In this document: positions 46,778-56,595 of the stretch, one piece after another
Position numbering within the stretch: the stretch's first letter is position 1
How the letters are laid out: each line of letters begins with the position of its first letter
Source: Carex sylvatica
Taxonomy: Eukaryota; Streptophyta; Magnoliopsida; Poales; Cyperaceae
Assembly (NCBI GenBank): GCA_964058845.1
Contig: CAXKVR010000233.1
Location: forward strand, 248,001-312,000
DNA: 64,000 nucleotides
Direction of reading: 5' to 3'
Notes under the pieces: generated by a model
The model's input: only the letters and a program-made list of their open reading frames with translations
Database searches by the model: none
What the model was told of the DNA's origin: nothing
Translations under genes and position numbers: made by a program

Positions 46778-48811
46778 CTATATATATATATATATATTTA
46801 TACACACACACACACTCATATTCATATATATACGCATGCCTGTATTGGTAGGTCTGATTTGAGTAGTTTGATCTAAAGTAATTTGCAGCTTAAATATATG
46901 CATCTAGTTTAAAACCATGGCTAAGGAAATGCATATAGTTATCCCAAATTCCGCGTTGTGGTAAGCAATTATTTCCATGGTGATAAAACAGTTCTAGTCT
47001 ACTCCATATTGAATAATTTACAAGGATTATATATTGAACTCACAGAGAAAGAGTCTTCATCTCTTCTAAATGAAGAGTTTGGCATGTATTAAAGTCCAGT
47101 TTTGCAAGCTCAAGTAATCTTTCATTTCGGTTTTCCTCCTCATCATATTCTTCAATATAAAACCTTGCCTCCACTTTTGCCAGCATCTTATGCAACGGCA
47201 TCTTGAGTGCACGCAATACTTGTTTCTTTAGTTGGGATCTCAAATCATTGAGCATTAATGAGAGATGGCCCCTGGCAAATGAAATTGCATCAACAAGTAT
47301 TTCCTCACCAGGAGTCGCAAGATACCCTGCGTTATACAGGCTTAGCAATCCTTTCGGGTCCATGCTTATATTCACATCAAAGTTTCCTTGATCATCTTTA
47401 AAATTGAGAAATACATCTGTAAATGTTTAAACACAGTAAATAGTCAGCTTAAGCGATTAATTAAATGTCTGGAGATAGAGGCGGAGCCACATGAGTCCAA
47501 TATGTGACAATTCCCTCCCACGCCTAACTACGTCTCCAGATACAACTTCATAAACACAAAAAATCATTAAACCAGATGCAATTATATATGATTTAAAAAA
47601 TAAAACATGATTTTAAGAAAATAGATTCAGGAGTTCATCTATTTAAGATAAGCTATTTACTTAAAAGGTTCATATGAAAAAACAGTTGATACGAAAGATG
47701 ACTTCCGATGAAATTAATTGTATATTACCTGAAGACGCATTAAACCCGTGTTGCCTGAGTAGCCGGAAGCGAGTTGCAACATGATGAAGATCACAATTAA
47801 CTAGTTTAGCAACATGAAGATGGCTTAATGCATCATAAATGTCCCTCTTAAAGTGGTAACCTATGCCAAGGTGTTCAATTGCATCAATTAAGTTCACCAT
47901 CTCAACACTGTCAATGGTGGACCCAAGTATTGCCCTAACTTCCTCTTTTAGCTCCCTTGTCCTTGCTTCGATCCACTCTTTGGGCTTCTGCAAAACCAAA
48001 TGTGCTGTATTAATTACACTCGTCTTGTATTATATATATTTGGTACAAATAAGAGCTTTGTGAAAAATATTCAAGAAATTTGCCGTGGGTAATTTTTATA
48101 TACTAATTTTGATGAAAAATGGTCCAACTAATTAACTGAGGGTTTAAGTATTCTTATGCTTTCAAGGTTAGTACTGTTCCAATTGTAAACAGGAAATAAA
48201 ACTAGCGTGGAAAATCTAAAACTGTCTTTCATTGTTGACCAACTATATATTGATTATGGAGTATTTCTGATGCCCATCGGACCTACTTTTGGTTCGCTGG
48301 GCTCCACGACCATCTTGAAAACGAAGGAATTTTTGTGCACATGAATCTTAAAGCAGATAAGACGGTTCAGGAACACATTAGACCCAAATGTAGGTATTTT
48401 GTCCATCAGACCTACTCCATTCTTTTGATTATTTGCCATCAATATTGGTTATTTTAAATACAATTTAAGCACTCTTTTGATTACTTTTGAAATTTTACAA
48501 CAGTTATTGATAATATAGAAATTTTACAGCAGTTAAATATCTTTTCTTTTCAACGAAGTAGAACTACTCTCTGTTTATTATGAAACCAGTATATACAAGG
48601 CACCCAACAGCAAACTAGAGCTTAGGAGTTGATTTTCATGGGAAAATATAGAGATTAATGTATGGTGGTATACCTGAATAGGGGCTGTGTGAGTGATGAA
48701 AGTGTCAGAACTCCACGCAGTCGGCTCATAGTTAAAAAACCTGCGAGCAAAACCCTCCTGCTTCTCACTGTTGCAAACGGCGGGGCATGTTTTCTGTGCT
48801 GCACTAATCAT
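41626..48811 (-). CDS. Class I terpene synthase, TPS-a-like, 7 exons, 558 aa
   Basis: Exons: 48674-48811, 47729-47987, 47044-47416, 43914-44138, 42831-42966, 42319-42570, 41626-41919. They total 1677 nt with matching phases and no internal stop. Start is ATG 48811 (MISAAQKTCPAVCN). Exon 1 has RRx8W (RRFFNYEPTAW) at residue about 23, with no room for a plastid transit peptide, which favours a cytosolic TPS-a sesquiterpene synthase. Exon 3 covers the TPS N-terminal helical domain (RGHLSLMLNDL, PLHKMLAKVEARFYIEEY). Exon 4 has RxR (ARERLLEVY) and DDTFD (DDxxD). Exons 6/7 give DDVIGHERE as the second metal site. The enzyme would ionise a prenyl diphosphate with Mg2+. The product cannot be read from sequence. 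Six introns and exon sizes (138, 259, 373, 225, 136, 252, 294) fit the family. All introns are GT-AG except intron 4 (GC-AG). Confidence 0.92.
44340..44585. mobile_element. MITE-like element, GGCTACTCTACTTATATA end
   Basis: First member of the intron 3 nest. Starts near GGTTGGCTACTCTACTTATA and ends CGGAGCAATTTAGCCGGG before a (TA)n run. Contains a small hairpin CGTAAGCACTTC/GAAGTGCTTACG. Shares its beginning with the arm at 10805. Confidence 0.55.
44610..44975. mobile_element. Palindromic MITE, GGTGTCAC type
   Basis: Left end GGGCTCCACTTACACC, TTTTTTGTGACACCGGATTA; right end GGTGTCACCAAAAAAGGTG. Core AGTCGATCCAAACTGTTCAA and complement. Bordered by (TA)n and (TG)n. Confidence 0.75.
44976..45014. 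repeat. (TA)n(TG)n microsatellite
   Basis: ATATATATATGTGTGTGTG run between MITEs. Confidence 0.85.
45015..45415. mobile_element. Palindromic MITE, GGCTAACATGCTTCC type
   Basis: Left arm GTACGGCTAACATGCTTCC, TATCAACAATATGCTTTCG; right arm CGAAAGCATATTGTTGATA and ACGTTAGCGGTAC. Centre AAGTGGTCAAAAAATGA and its complement. About 400 bp. Confidence 0.78.
45419..45484. repeat. Perfect palindromic (CT)n(AT)n(AG)n microsatellite
   Basis: 66 bp, self-complementary, between two foldback MITEs. Confidence 0.95.
45485..45905. mobile_element. Palindromic MITE, CAAAATGTTTGTTC type
   Basis: Left GGTCGGCTAATATCAAAATG, TTTGTTCTGTAG; right GGAACAAACATTTTGATAAT, AGCCAAC. Core AACGGTCGATCCAAAC, ATCTCTATATTAATATGTTC and complement. 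Confidence 0.78.
45926..46309. mobile_element. Palindromic MITE, AGGATTTGGCTACGG type
   Basis: Left AGGATTTGGCTACGGTGCTA then CAATATTCGAG; right CTCGAATATTGAGCCG then CACCGTAGCCAAATCCT. Core GGTCGATCCGAACCGTTCAT. Centre has TAGATAGGTAGAAAATCACT. About 384 bp. Confidence 0.82.
46322..46735. mobile_element. Palindromic MITE, GTGACTAATATGCATTC type (c)
   Basis: Third member of the family found at 9875 and 10322, here in a different intron of the other gene copy. Ends GTGACTACTGTGCATTTG and TTAATTAGTCAC. Confidence 0.82.
46732..46816. repeat. Compound microsatellite (TC)n(TATC)n(TA)n(CA)n
   Basis: 85-bp run closing the MITE nest. The predicted peptide from it is meaningless. Confidence 0.93.
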
Positions 48812-48921
48812 CTTCCCACCTAGTTATATCAAGAGAATTTGTTTATTTTCTAAGCTTAACTATTGTAACGATGGATCCTTAACCCTTTTATTTCCTTGGA
48901 CAAAACACATTGCAAGTACTC

Positions 48922-48933
48922 CTATATATATAG
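48922..48933 (-). promoter_or_regulatory. Probable TATA box, TPS copy 2
   Basis: CTATATATATAG on the minus strand, about 112 bp upstream of the ATG at 48811. Conserved in position and context with copy 1. Confidence 0.6.
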
Positions 48934-50554
48934 CACATGCATCGATCTCCTGCTTTTGTTTGATTATTAATTAATTATTATTTTTGAATAATTATATTCA
49001 TCCCCACACTCCTATTTCTCCTCTATCCCCATAGCTACAATTTAGGAAGATTTTATTATGGTCCCCACTAAATATTTACACACTTCTAAAATTGGAGGGT
49101 CAACGTTAAATAAGAAATGTGATAATTATTTAAATGTTGTACTATAGTCCCCACTAAATATTTAAACACTTCTAAAATTAGAGGTTGTACTATGATTCAC
49201 ACTAATTATTTATCCATACAAAAAAAAATTTATCACGATAGACGTATACAAGGTGATTATTCAAGTATTTTTTATATAGGTATAAATACTTTAGTGTATA
49301 GGTATAAATACTGATAATACTTGTTTGTAAAACTTTTATATGTTAGTCAGTGTCATATGTAAAAAAATACTTTCAAGCATAAGTATAAATACTTGCATGA
49401 CAAGGTATAAATATATGTGTGACGACGAGTCCAAAAGTATGTTATCGGAGATCTTATTTGAAAGATAAAATTACGTAGAAGACGTTTATGGTTTTAGATT
49501 CGTAAAATCCTCATAGATCGTCAGAAATGTAAACGAGATTGAATGAAGAAAAAAAACACACCTCTAAAAACGTGTATGCCCTCCATGTAATTTGAAATTT
49601 GGTTGGAGAGACAATTATTTATGTAAAAATTATTCACCTTATAGGTTTAAATACTTCTATTATTGGGTAAAAATACTTCTATGCATGGAGATTTATACTT
49701 TAGAAAAAAAAATCAGTGTTGGAAATTTTGTGGCTCCCAAAACTGTTATGAAAGTTAAGTGCGGAGATAAATGAGATAATAGAGATGCAAGGATAATTAT
49801 TATGATCCATTATTTTTTATAATAAAGGAGTGAAAATTAACTATACCATTTAAATATTCCTGCTTGATTCACCAGTAAACCTGCCTATTGTGGCCGGATC
49901 TAGGTCTTGATAATAAGATTGGACACCACAATTACTTATACAGTGTTTACCTCAGCCGCTTCTAATTCTTTCAGACATTTTTTGTAGTGAATCAAAATAA
50001 TTTCCACTTTTTTTTTCCTATATATAGGCTGGGCATCCTCCTCTCTGCTCTGGTGGCCTTCCAGTTCTTCGTCCTCTTTGCCCTCTCGCCCATGGCTAGC
50101 ATCGGATTTTATCTAAAACATATCGTATGGAACTTTAGAAAAAAAAAATATATATATATATCAGCACTACTAATATCATGCATAGTATTTTAGGCTCCAA
50201 ACACTTATATTTTCAGACAAAATCTTAGTCATTTGTTCGCTTATTCAACCACTTGTGCACTTCAACTTTAATGTATACAACCAATCACAAGCTTATTCAA
50301 CCAATACACAAACTCTTAGAGTGATTCTGCGATATCAACCTTTCACTTCTGAGCCTTTATTACTCACTTTGTTATCCTTGAGCTCGTGAGCCAATTCTGT
50401 GCTCAGGCCATGTGACTTCCTAGAAAATTGTAAGGACTCACCAGTTCTATCTTGTACTTTCTTTCTCATTGGATAAAGAAAAGTGCGTCATTTCGAAGGT
50501 CGCGGTTCCCAAAGACATAGGCATTAGGGCTGAACTCCATAAACAACTTTTGTG
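48934..50554. other. 5' flank of TPS copy 2
   Basis: AT-rich flank with several GGTATAAATACT-like motifs (49277, 49297, 49403). A plus-strand reading frame at 49987-50193 (68 aa, LGILLSALVAFQFFVLFALSP core) is one hydrophobic stretch shared with copy 1. No homologue recognised and no sign of expression, so I do not call a gene. Confidence 0.45.
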
Positions 50555-50789
50555 CTATAATAGGAGCAGTATTGTTGGGCTTTGAGATGCGTGCCAAATT
50601 AAAAATAACGGCCGAGATTAACTAATTGTAAAAACTTCCTATTACGGTACCGGAAAGGATGTGAACTTGTCTGAAAAAGCATTAATAAATGTACCACGTA
50701 CAATTTAGTGTAAGGGATTTGTTTTCCAAGAAAGCATTTTACCTTATTTCTATCTTTTAACCAACAATGAATTCAGTCCTTTTTTTACC

Positions 50790-51038
50790 AATTGTCTCTT
50801 ATAGATATGTATGCGATACAAATTCTGCAGCTTTGTTGCTAGGTTATTTTGTTTTTTAATGATGTATGTATATATACTGGTAAGGTACTGATTGTATCAG
50901 GGAGCCTTTTTGACAGAAGTGCGTAATAATTGGTTTTCATGTACTAAGTTGCATATGTATGCCTTGTAAACTTTTATGTTTATAATATATGCCTACGGGT
51001 TTCAGCCAAAATAAAAATAAAAAAATTGTCTCTTATAG
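50790..51038 (+). mobile_element. Short non-LTR retro-insertion with 15-bp target duplication
   Basis: 219-bp insert (50805-51023) ending AAAATAAAAATAAAA, flanked by AATTGTCTCTTATAG (50790-50804 and 51024-51038). The A-rich 3' end plus 15-bp duplication is the mark of target-primed reverse transcription. It is the 3' end of an unknown LINE or a SINE. Confidence 0.85.
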
Positions 51039-51906
51039 AACCTCAATCAACTCCAAACAGCCAAGATGAACCAAGTAATGAACTCCTTCAATAAGCTTTA
51101 CCCAGACCTAGCTCAACTCAAGAAAGCGAAATACATTATTTCTTACCGACTTAAAATTTGCAATTTTCCCGAAAGCTAATGGACGTGGAATTATTGACGA
51201 TTATTTTCCATCTTCTAATCATCACCGATACAGTTTTGAGAGAAGTATGCAAGTAAATTATTTCTTTTCCACTGATGTACAAAGATAAAAAAATATACCT
51301 TATTTCTAATCAATATAGAAAGATTGGATTCAATGATCCTCATTCAACTTTTTTTTTTTAAAATCAATAGAAAACGACAATATGGATGTCACATTTCATC
51401 AAGTCAGAATTGGATCAAACTTAGAGTACCTTGTTTACAACAAATATAGATAGATCAGACTTAATGGTACCGATTCGATTTTTTTTTTTCAGAATCAATA
51501 GGAAAGGAGAATATGGCTGTCACATTTCATTAAGTCAGAATTGGGTCAGACTCATTGAGTCCGATCAAATATTTTTTTAATAATTCGGTACAAAAGGAGA
51601 ATTGAGCATCTGCATTTCTAAACACCAATTGGTTCCAGTGAGCTCCCGGCTGAGCGATTGGAGTTCGTATCCTCTGAGTTGACTCAAATTTTGAGTTAAG
51701 ATCTTGACAGTCCAATTTAAATCCTCACTGATATTAAAGGACACGTGCGTTAAGGCATGGATAGGATTGATAAAAATGCTGATTACACGGCTGAAAAAAT
51801 TAACTCAAACAGTACGTTAATGCAGGAGTTGCCGATTCAAGTGATTAGAAGGTTGGCATATCAAAATTGTTAAAAGTTTTAACTAGTGGAGAAACACTAA
51901 TCTGAA
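51039..51906. repeat. Degenerate direct repeats
   Basis: A stretch ATATGG-TGTCACATTTCAT followed by AAGTCAGAATTGG occurs at about 51380 and 51510, each after a T-run. A weaker third copy follows at about 51570 and a fourth at 52905. No gene seen. Confidence 0.5.
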
Positions 51907-53869
51907 TCGACCTATTTAGATCGGTTATTATAAAACACCGATACTAATACCTATCTGGATCGGATAATTCCAAAAAACCAATTTTGTCTATAATTAGAAT
52001 CGGTTATTTTAGAAGACCTGTACGCCAAAACTGATTCTAAATGGTGCGAATGTGATCATGTAGATTTGTTTTAATCTATATATAACTTGCTTTTAATCTA
52101 ATTCTAAATGAGTCTCATCCAATAATTTTTTTTCAATAATTCTTTTCTTTTTTTTGAAGGTTAGCGACTTTAAATGTCTACTAACAATTCGATTGATAAA
52201 AAACGTATTTACAATGAGTCAAGCGACTCTAATTCCTAAATCTACTCCTTTATTCTTACAAAATCTTCTAAATTACTCAAAATTACTCTAATCATCCTTA
52301 ATCAACCTCTAAATTCTTAGATCTACTTTTTAACTAAATCTACTCTTCTAATTCTACTTATATAAAATCATAATCACTCTAATACCTTAATATTCATCTC
52401 GCTTCACGACCGAATCCGCTCTTCCGACCAACGCTGCACTCCGACGATCAGATCTACTCACAGTCACGCAGGACTAACATAACTCTGCTGGTACCTGGTA
52501 CCGTCAAGTTGAAGCCCTCAAATGCTCTTATCAGACCCATCTCAGTAGCCGCATCAGCAGCAACTGTTGAGGAGACTCGCAATGAGATCATCAACAAACA
52601 AGCCTCACTGGCCGCATCATGACTGATACCTCCTTGCACCCATCGCCTCACCCTCATCAGCTCGAGGTACGCACATCTCTCTCTCTCTCTCTCATTTCCT
52701 CCCCTTCCCCTCACCCTCCTCTCCGATCTGATGTGGAGGGAAGAGGCAAGAGAGGGGAGAGTAGCAGCATCGGAGTCGGAGGGCTAGAGCGACGGGGTGG
52801 AAGGTAGTGGCTGGGCTAGGGTTTGGGTTTTTTCGAATCATCTAAATTTGCTCTGGCGAAAGAGCGAAGGGTCATAAATAACTTTTATTTTGGAACAATA
52901 TATTTTTTAAATAATTCAATAGAAAAGGAGAATTGAACATCCACATTTCAAAACCCCCTGCAGCTAGGGTTCTTCCTTATTCTGTTTCATTTTCGGCTGA
53001 ACTAATAAAAAACCATTCATCTTCTTCTTCTTGACAAAGTTAAGCTCAGATTGAAGAGATCGGCAACATCATTGTATTCAGCATGTCAATCTCACTAATA
53101 TCGTAAGTTTTTTTTTTCGATTACATGAATATTATGAACCGTAAAATTGAAAATAATATATGTTAGAGTGAGTGGATGGATTTAGATTCACTGCTACGTT
53201 CTAGTATGCAATTTAGGCACATACCAGATTTATTCTCTGTGCATCTATGCTGCTATTGGTACTGCAACTCTCTAGTAATATATTTTCCAGTATAATGATA
53301 TATCTCCATACTTTTTTCAAAAATATGTGTGATTACAAGCTTATGATAAAATATGAACTTATTGAAATTCATGTTTAGAAGGTATCATGGGAACCACATG
53401 TGCTGCTTGTAAAAGTGACAAACAAGGATATAAATGAAGGAGTTGGCTACGATGCTACGCGTAGCATAGGGGATTTCCGTGCAACGAATCAATATTTGAG
53501 TTTTCAATATTCTAACGGTTGATCCTAACTGTTCAACATACATGATCTCTATATAAATACATACTTGCAAATCAAAAAATTTTATTTTTTATAATTTTTT
53601 TACTATTTTTTTAGATAGGTAGAAAATCACTTGTAATAAAATTTAGAGTGTTCGGTGAAAATTTTTTATAATTCTTTTACCAATTTTATATTATTGCCTA
53701 GAGAGAGAGAGAGAGAGGAGAGGAATGTGATTCATGTGCATAGAGACAACAATTTTATATTATTGCCGAGAGAGAGAGAGAAAGAGGAGAGGAATGTGAT
53801 TCAAGTGCATACAGACAACAACATTAAATTATTGCCTCTAAAGATTGTACGGTGGATCTATGGACTGTA
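51907..53869. repeat. 2-kb direct duplication, copy D1
   Basis: Nearly identical to 56596-58575. It begins with ATCGGTTATT-type repeats that look like the subterminal repeats of a CACTA transposon. It then holds a (CT)n-containing, GC-richer part (52440-52860) with a TAGGGTTTGGGTTTTTT motif like a plant 5' UTR. On the plus strand about 52480-52620 reads LKPSNALIRPISVAASAATV then EETRNEIINKQ to a stop; I do not recognise it. It ends with GA-repeat units and a MITE arm. Confidence 0.85.
53444..53640. mobile_element. Single arm of AATATTTGAG-type MITE (in D1)
   Basis: GGCTACGATGCTACGCGTAG, CAATATTTGAGTTTTCAATA, then GGTTGATCCTAACTGTTCAA to TTTAGATAGGTAGAAAATCA. The right arm is missing. The same arm is in D2 at 58134-58324. 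Confidence 0.7.
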
Positions 53870-53958
53870 ATATGACACGTCTAAAGATTGTACGGTGGAT
53901 CTATGGACTGTAATATGACACGTCTAAAGATTGTACGGTGGATCTATGGACTGTAATA
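53837..53958. repeat. 43-bp tandem triplication
   Basis: TCTAAAGATTGTACGGTGGA followed by TCTATGGACTGTAATATGAC recurs at 53837, 53880 and 53923 (third copy incomplete). D2 has one copy. Confidence 0.92.
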
Positions 53959-53993
53959 CAGACAACAACATTAAATTATTGCCAATTAATATG

Positions 53994-54305
53994 ACACGGA
54001 CGTATTAATGATCACCAATAATATGACACAGACGTCTCCACCATCACCAATACTATGATTTGCACCTAGACAGTATATATGACTCGTTTAATAATCAAGT
54101 TTCTTTCGTTTTTAATTACAAATAGTGATCTGGTGAAATATGTAAATTTAAAATAGGTATCTAAATCAGATCACTATTGTTAATTTAAAACGAAAGAAAC
54201 TTGATAATTAAACGTGTCATATATACTGTCTAGGTGCAAATCATAGTATTGGTGATGGTTGAGACGTCTGTGTCATATTATTGGTGATTGTTAATACGTC
54301 CGTGT
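53994..54305. repeat. 312-bp inverted repeat (hairpin), 36-nt loop
   Basis: Left arm about 53994-54131 (ACACGGACGTATTAATGATC ... AATAGTGATCT) is the near-exact complement of 54168-54305 (AGATCACTATT ... TTAATACGTCCGTGT). Arms of about 138 nt with few mismatches. No reading frame. Confidence 0.93.
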
Positions 54306-54313
54306 GCACAGAT

Positions 54314-55510
54314 ATTAAAATCCGTACAAGTTTTTATCAATTTTCGTGTGCACAGATATTAATGCTAATTGTACGGTAATAGATCCCATCGAACCTAAAA
54401 GTAGGTCCAATGGGCATCGGTCCTACTCCTATCTCATACTATCTAGCTGCAAATCATATTATTAATTTCCTTTCCGGAGAGAGGATAATATAGTCCATAA
54501 AAAGGTTTCTCTCACCTCCGCCCTGCAGAAGTTAAAATTTGCACCTTAACTATTGCATCCTTTTCTCGGAGTAAACTTATTCTTTGCTTCTGTATTCATG
54601 TCTTGTATACAAGGGAGGTTGCTTACAACATCTCCTTTCACTTTCCATCTGGTACCGTTCTGGGTTGGAATATCTGCTCACTTGTGCAAAACGTCAAGAG
54701 CCACTGTTCATTGTGGAAGCATTCCCGAAATTGAAAGAGTTGTATTGATCTGCACACAACATCGCAGTTTAAGAGCTTTAGCACTGCGTGGTACCTCCTC
54801 TAGTCTTTTCCTTCTTTAACATTAATTGTTTTCAGTGATACATAATAAAATATTAATAGTAACTATTAGTATTTTCACTATTTTGTAAGAATTTGTCTAC
54901 TTTAAAGTAATAAGATAAATTATATGGAATAAAAATCAGTCAAAGTCATCAAAGTCAATTGCCCAAAAATAATTATAGGAAACTGATTTTTTTAACTTTC
55001 AAATTGTTTATACAGCATAATAAAAGCAAATGATAACACCTAAAAATTAAACCATTATTTTTTTTTATAAGCTTTCAAATTGGTGTTCAATAATTAATAA
55101 CAACTCAATATAGGAGGACAATTCTTACTCACAAATTAAATCACTTTATGCACCTTTTCCTCTTACAAATTTTTAGAAGGTTTTAATTTTTAAAAGAGTA
55201 CAGGTCTAGTTCAAGCACTAATTTACTTTGAACTATGAAATTATTTGATTTTCCAACAGTCCAGTTTTTGAAAATAATTCAAAGAAAAGTCTTATACGTA
55301 CGTGAACCCCAACTAGTAATTTGGAAATCTAAACAACTAGTTTGTTTTTTTTTTTTTTTTAAATTTGACGATTGATGCTTCCCCAATAACTATTTGATGA
55401 ATTTAGGTATAATCATCAAAAGGAAATTTATTTTTTCTTAAGGTTTTTTTTTTATATCAAACTTGCCATTTTTTCTTAAGGTTTTTATATCAAACTTGCC
55501 ATTTTTATAA
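54314..55510. repeat. Composite segment B
   Basis: Homologous to 20424-21560 of segment A. It stops in the TATCAAACTTGCCATTTT region, which is itself locally duplicated. Confidence 0.85.
54603..54750 (+). pseudogene. LRR scrap of the RPS5-like NLR (segment B)
   Basis: Reads VYKGGCLQHLLSLSIWYRSG then LEYLLTCAKRQEPLFIVEAF up to a TGA at about 54748. Same scrap as in segments A and C. Confidence 0.82.
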
Positions 55511-55599
55511 ATGTACTCTAACATTCATACGTAATTATTTATTAACAATTAAACTATGTACAATTAGACCTAATTGTATATGGTCATTTATTAAAAAAA

Positions 55600-56595
55600 C
55601 ATATATGATGCTGATAACGCCAATTTATATAGCGAAAATCACTACTTTGAAATACAAAAAATGGTGAAAAAGCGTATGCAAAGTAGCAATTTTTCGGAAT
55701 TATTTACTGCAAATGTGTTTTTAGGCTGTTTTTGCAGGTTTTGGATAAAGTTGCGTATTTAGGTCGATAATAGAGCAAAAATGTCATATTTTGGCCAATT
55801 CTGAAGGAAGTGTCAAAATAGGATATCCCATGAAGCATGCAACACCTCACACGAAGTGCACAACATGCAACATGGTGAAAAACGCGAAAAATCAGCTAAG
55901 TAAGATGCTGTGCAGCATGAGGACCCGCATGCGGGTTGGACGTCTAGGCTGCAGAGAGCACACAGATTGGATCTTTGGACTGTCATAATTGGATTAAATC
56001 TCAACCGTTGAGCAACAACCTTCTAGAAGGACGAACCTACTACTGTGGCAAGCTTGCTAAGATTGAAAGTCTATAATTGGCATGTTATTTATGGCATGAG
56101 AGGCTAATAATTATCACGAAATGCTAAAGATAGCCTCCATGATCTTCATGGCTACACCCTTTAGGAATACTATATAAACCCCTCATGTAATAGGATTTAG
56201 TTTGCATGTTTTTATTGTGTAAATTCATAAATTAGAGTAAAATAGTGTGTACATTCTGGAGTAGAGAAGGGAAAACTCTTGAAGTCCAAGGCGAGAGAAG
56301 AAGGTGTCATCTAAGGAGTAGTTCTTCAATCTCCAAGGGTTATGGTTATGTCTTTCTTATTTTATTCATTTTATTTTGTGATGGCTATGAGTAGCTAAGC
56401 TCCTCATCTCTAGAGTTTGGATGTATTGAATTCTATATTATTTCTTTATATATTTATTTTTCTTTTATGTCTATTTGAGATTTTGTTATATTTGAATTGT
56501 TATTGAATCTATCCTTGAATACATAGTTATGTCGACTATATGTCAATGCTCTCCACATATGAATAGGTATAAGGTCATCGTATTCGGTAACATTC
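55600..56595 (+). mobile_element. Probable Gypsy-type LTR fragment
   Basis: Has the composition and motifs of a plant Gypsy LTR: CTATATAAACCCCTCATGTA (TATA, about 56168), TAGAGTTTGGATG, GGCTATGAGTAGCTAAG. It is cut by the start of D2 at 56596, so ends and target duplication cannot be shown. Confidence 0.5.

Larger units (their letters stand above)
40714..50554. repeat. TPS duplicon, copy 2 (about 9.8 kb)
   Basis: Counterpart of 7132-19629, same orientation. Private to this copy is the MITE nest in intron 3 (about 44340-46816). It lacks the LINE, the solo LTR and the intron 5 nest of copy 1. Confidence 0.88.

Noticed and set aside
46658..46876. Reading frame with LSLSLS/IYIYIY/HTHTH repeats
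   Set aside because: Translation of a compound microsatellite.
52454..52714. Minus-strand reading frame of 86 codons, also at 57139-57405
   Set aside because: Kept in both D copies only because the copies are nearly identical; starts in a (GA)n run and shows no family signature.
53655..53870. Reading frame with EREREE repeats
   Set aside because: Translation of GA repeats in D1.
55791..55988. 65-codon reading frame
   Set aside because: Lies in the Gypsy-like LTR region; no domain.
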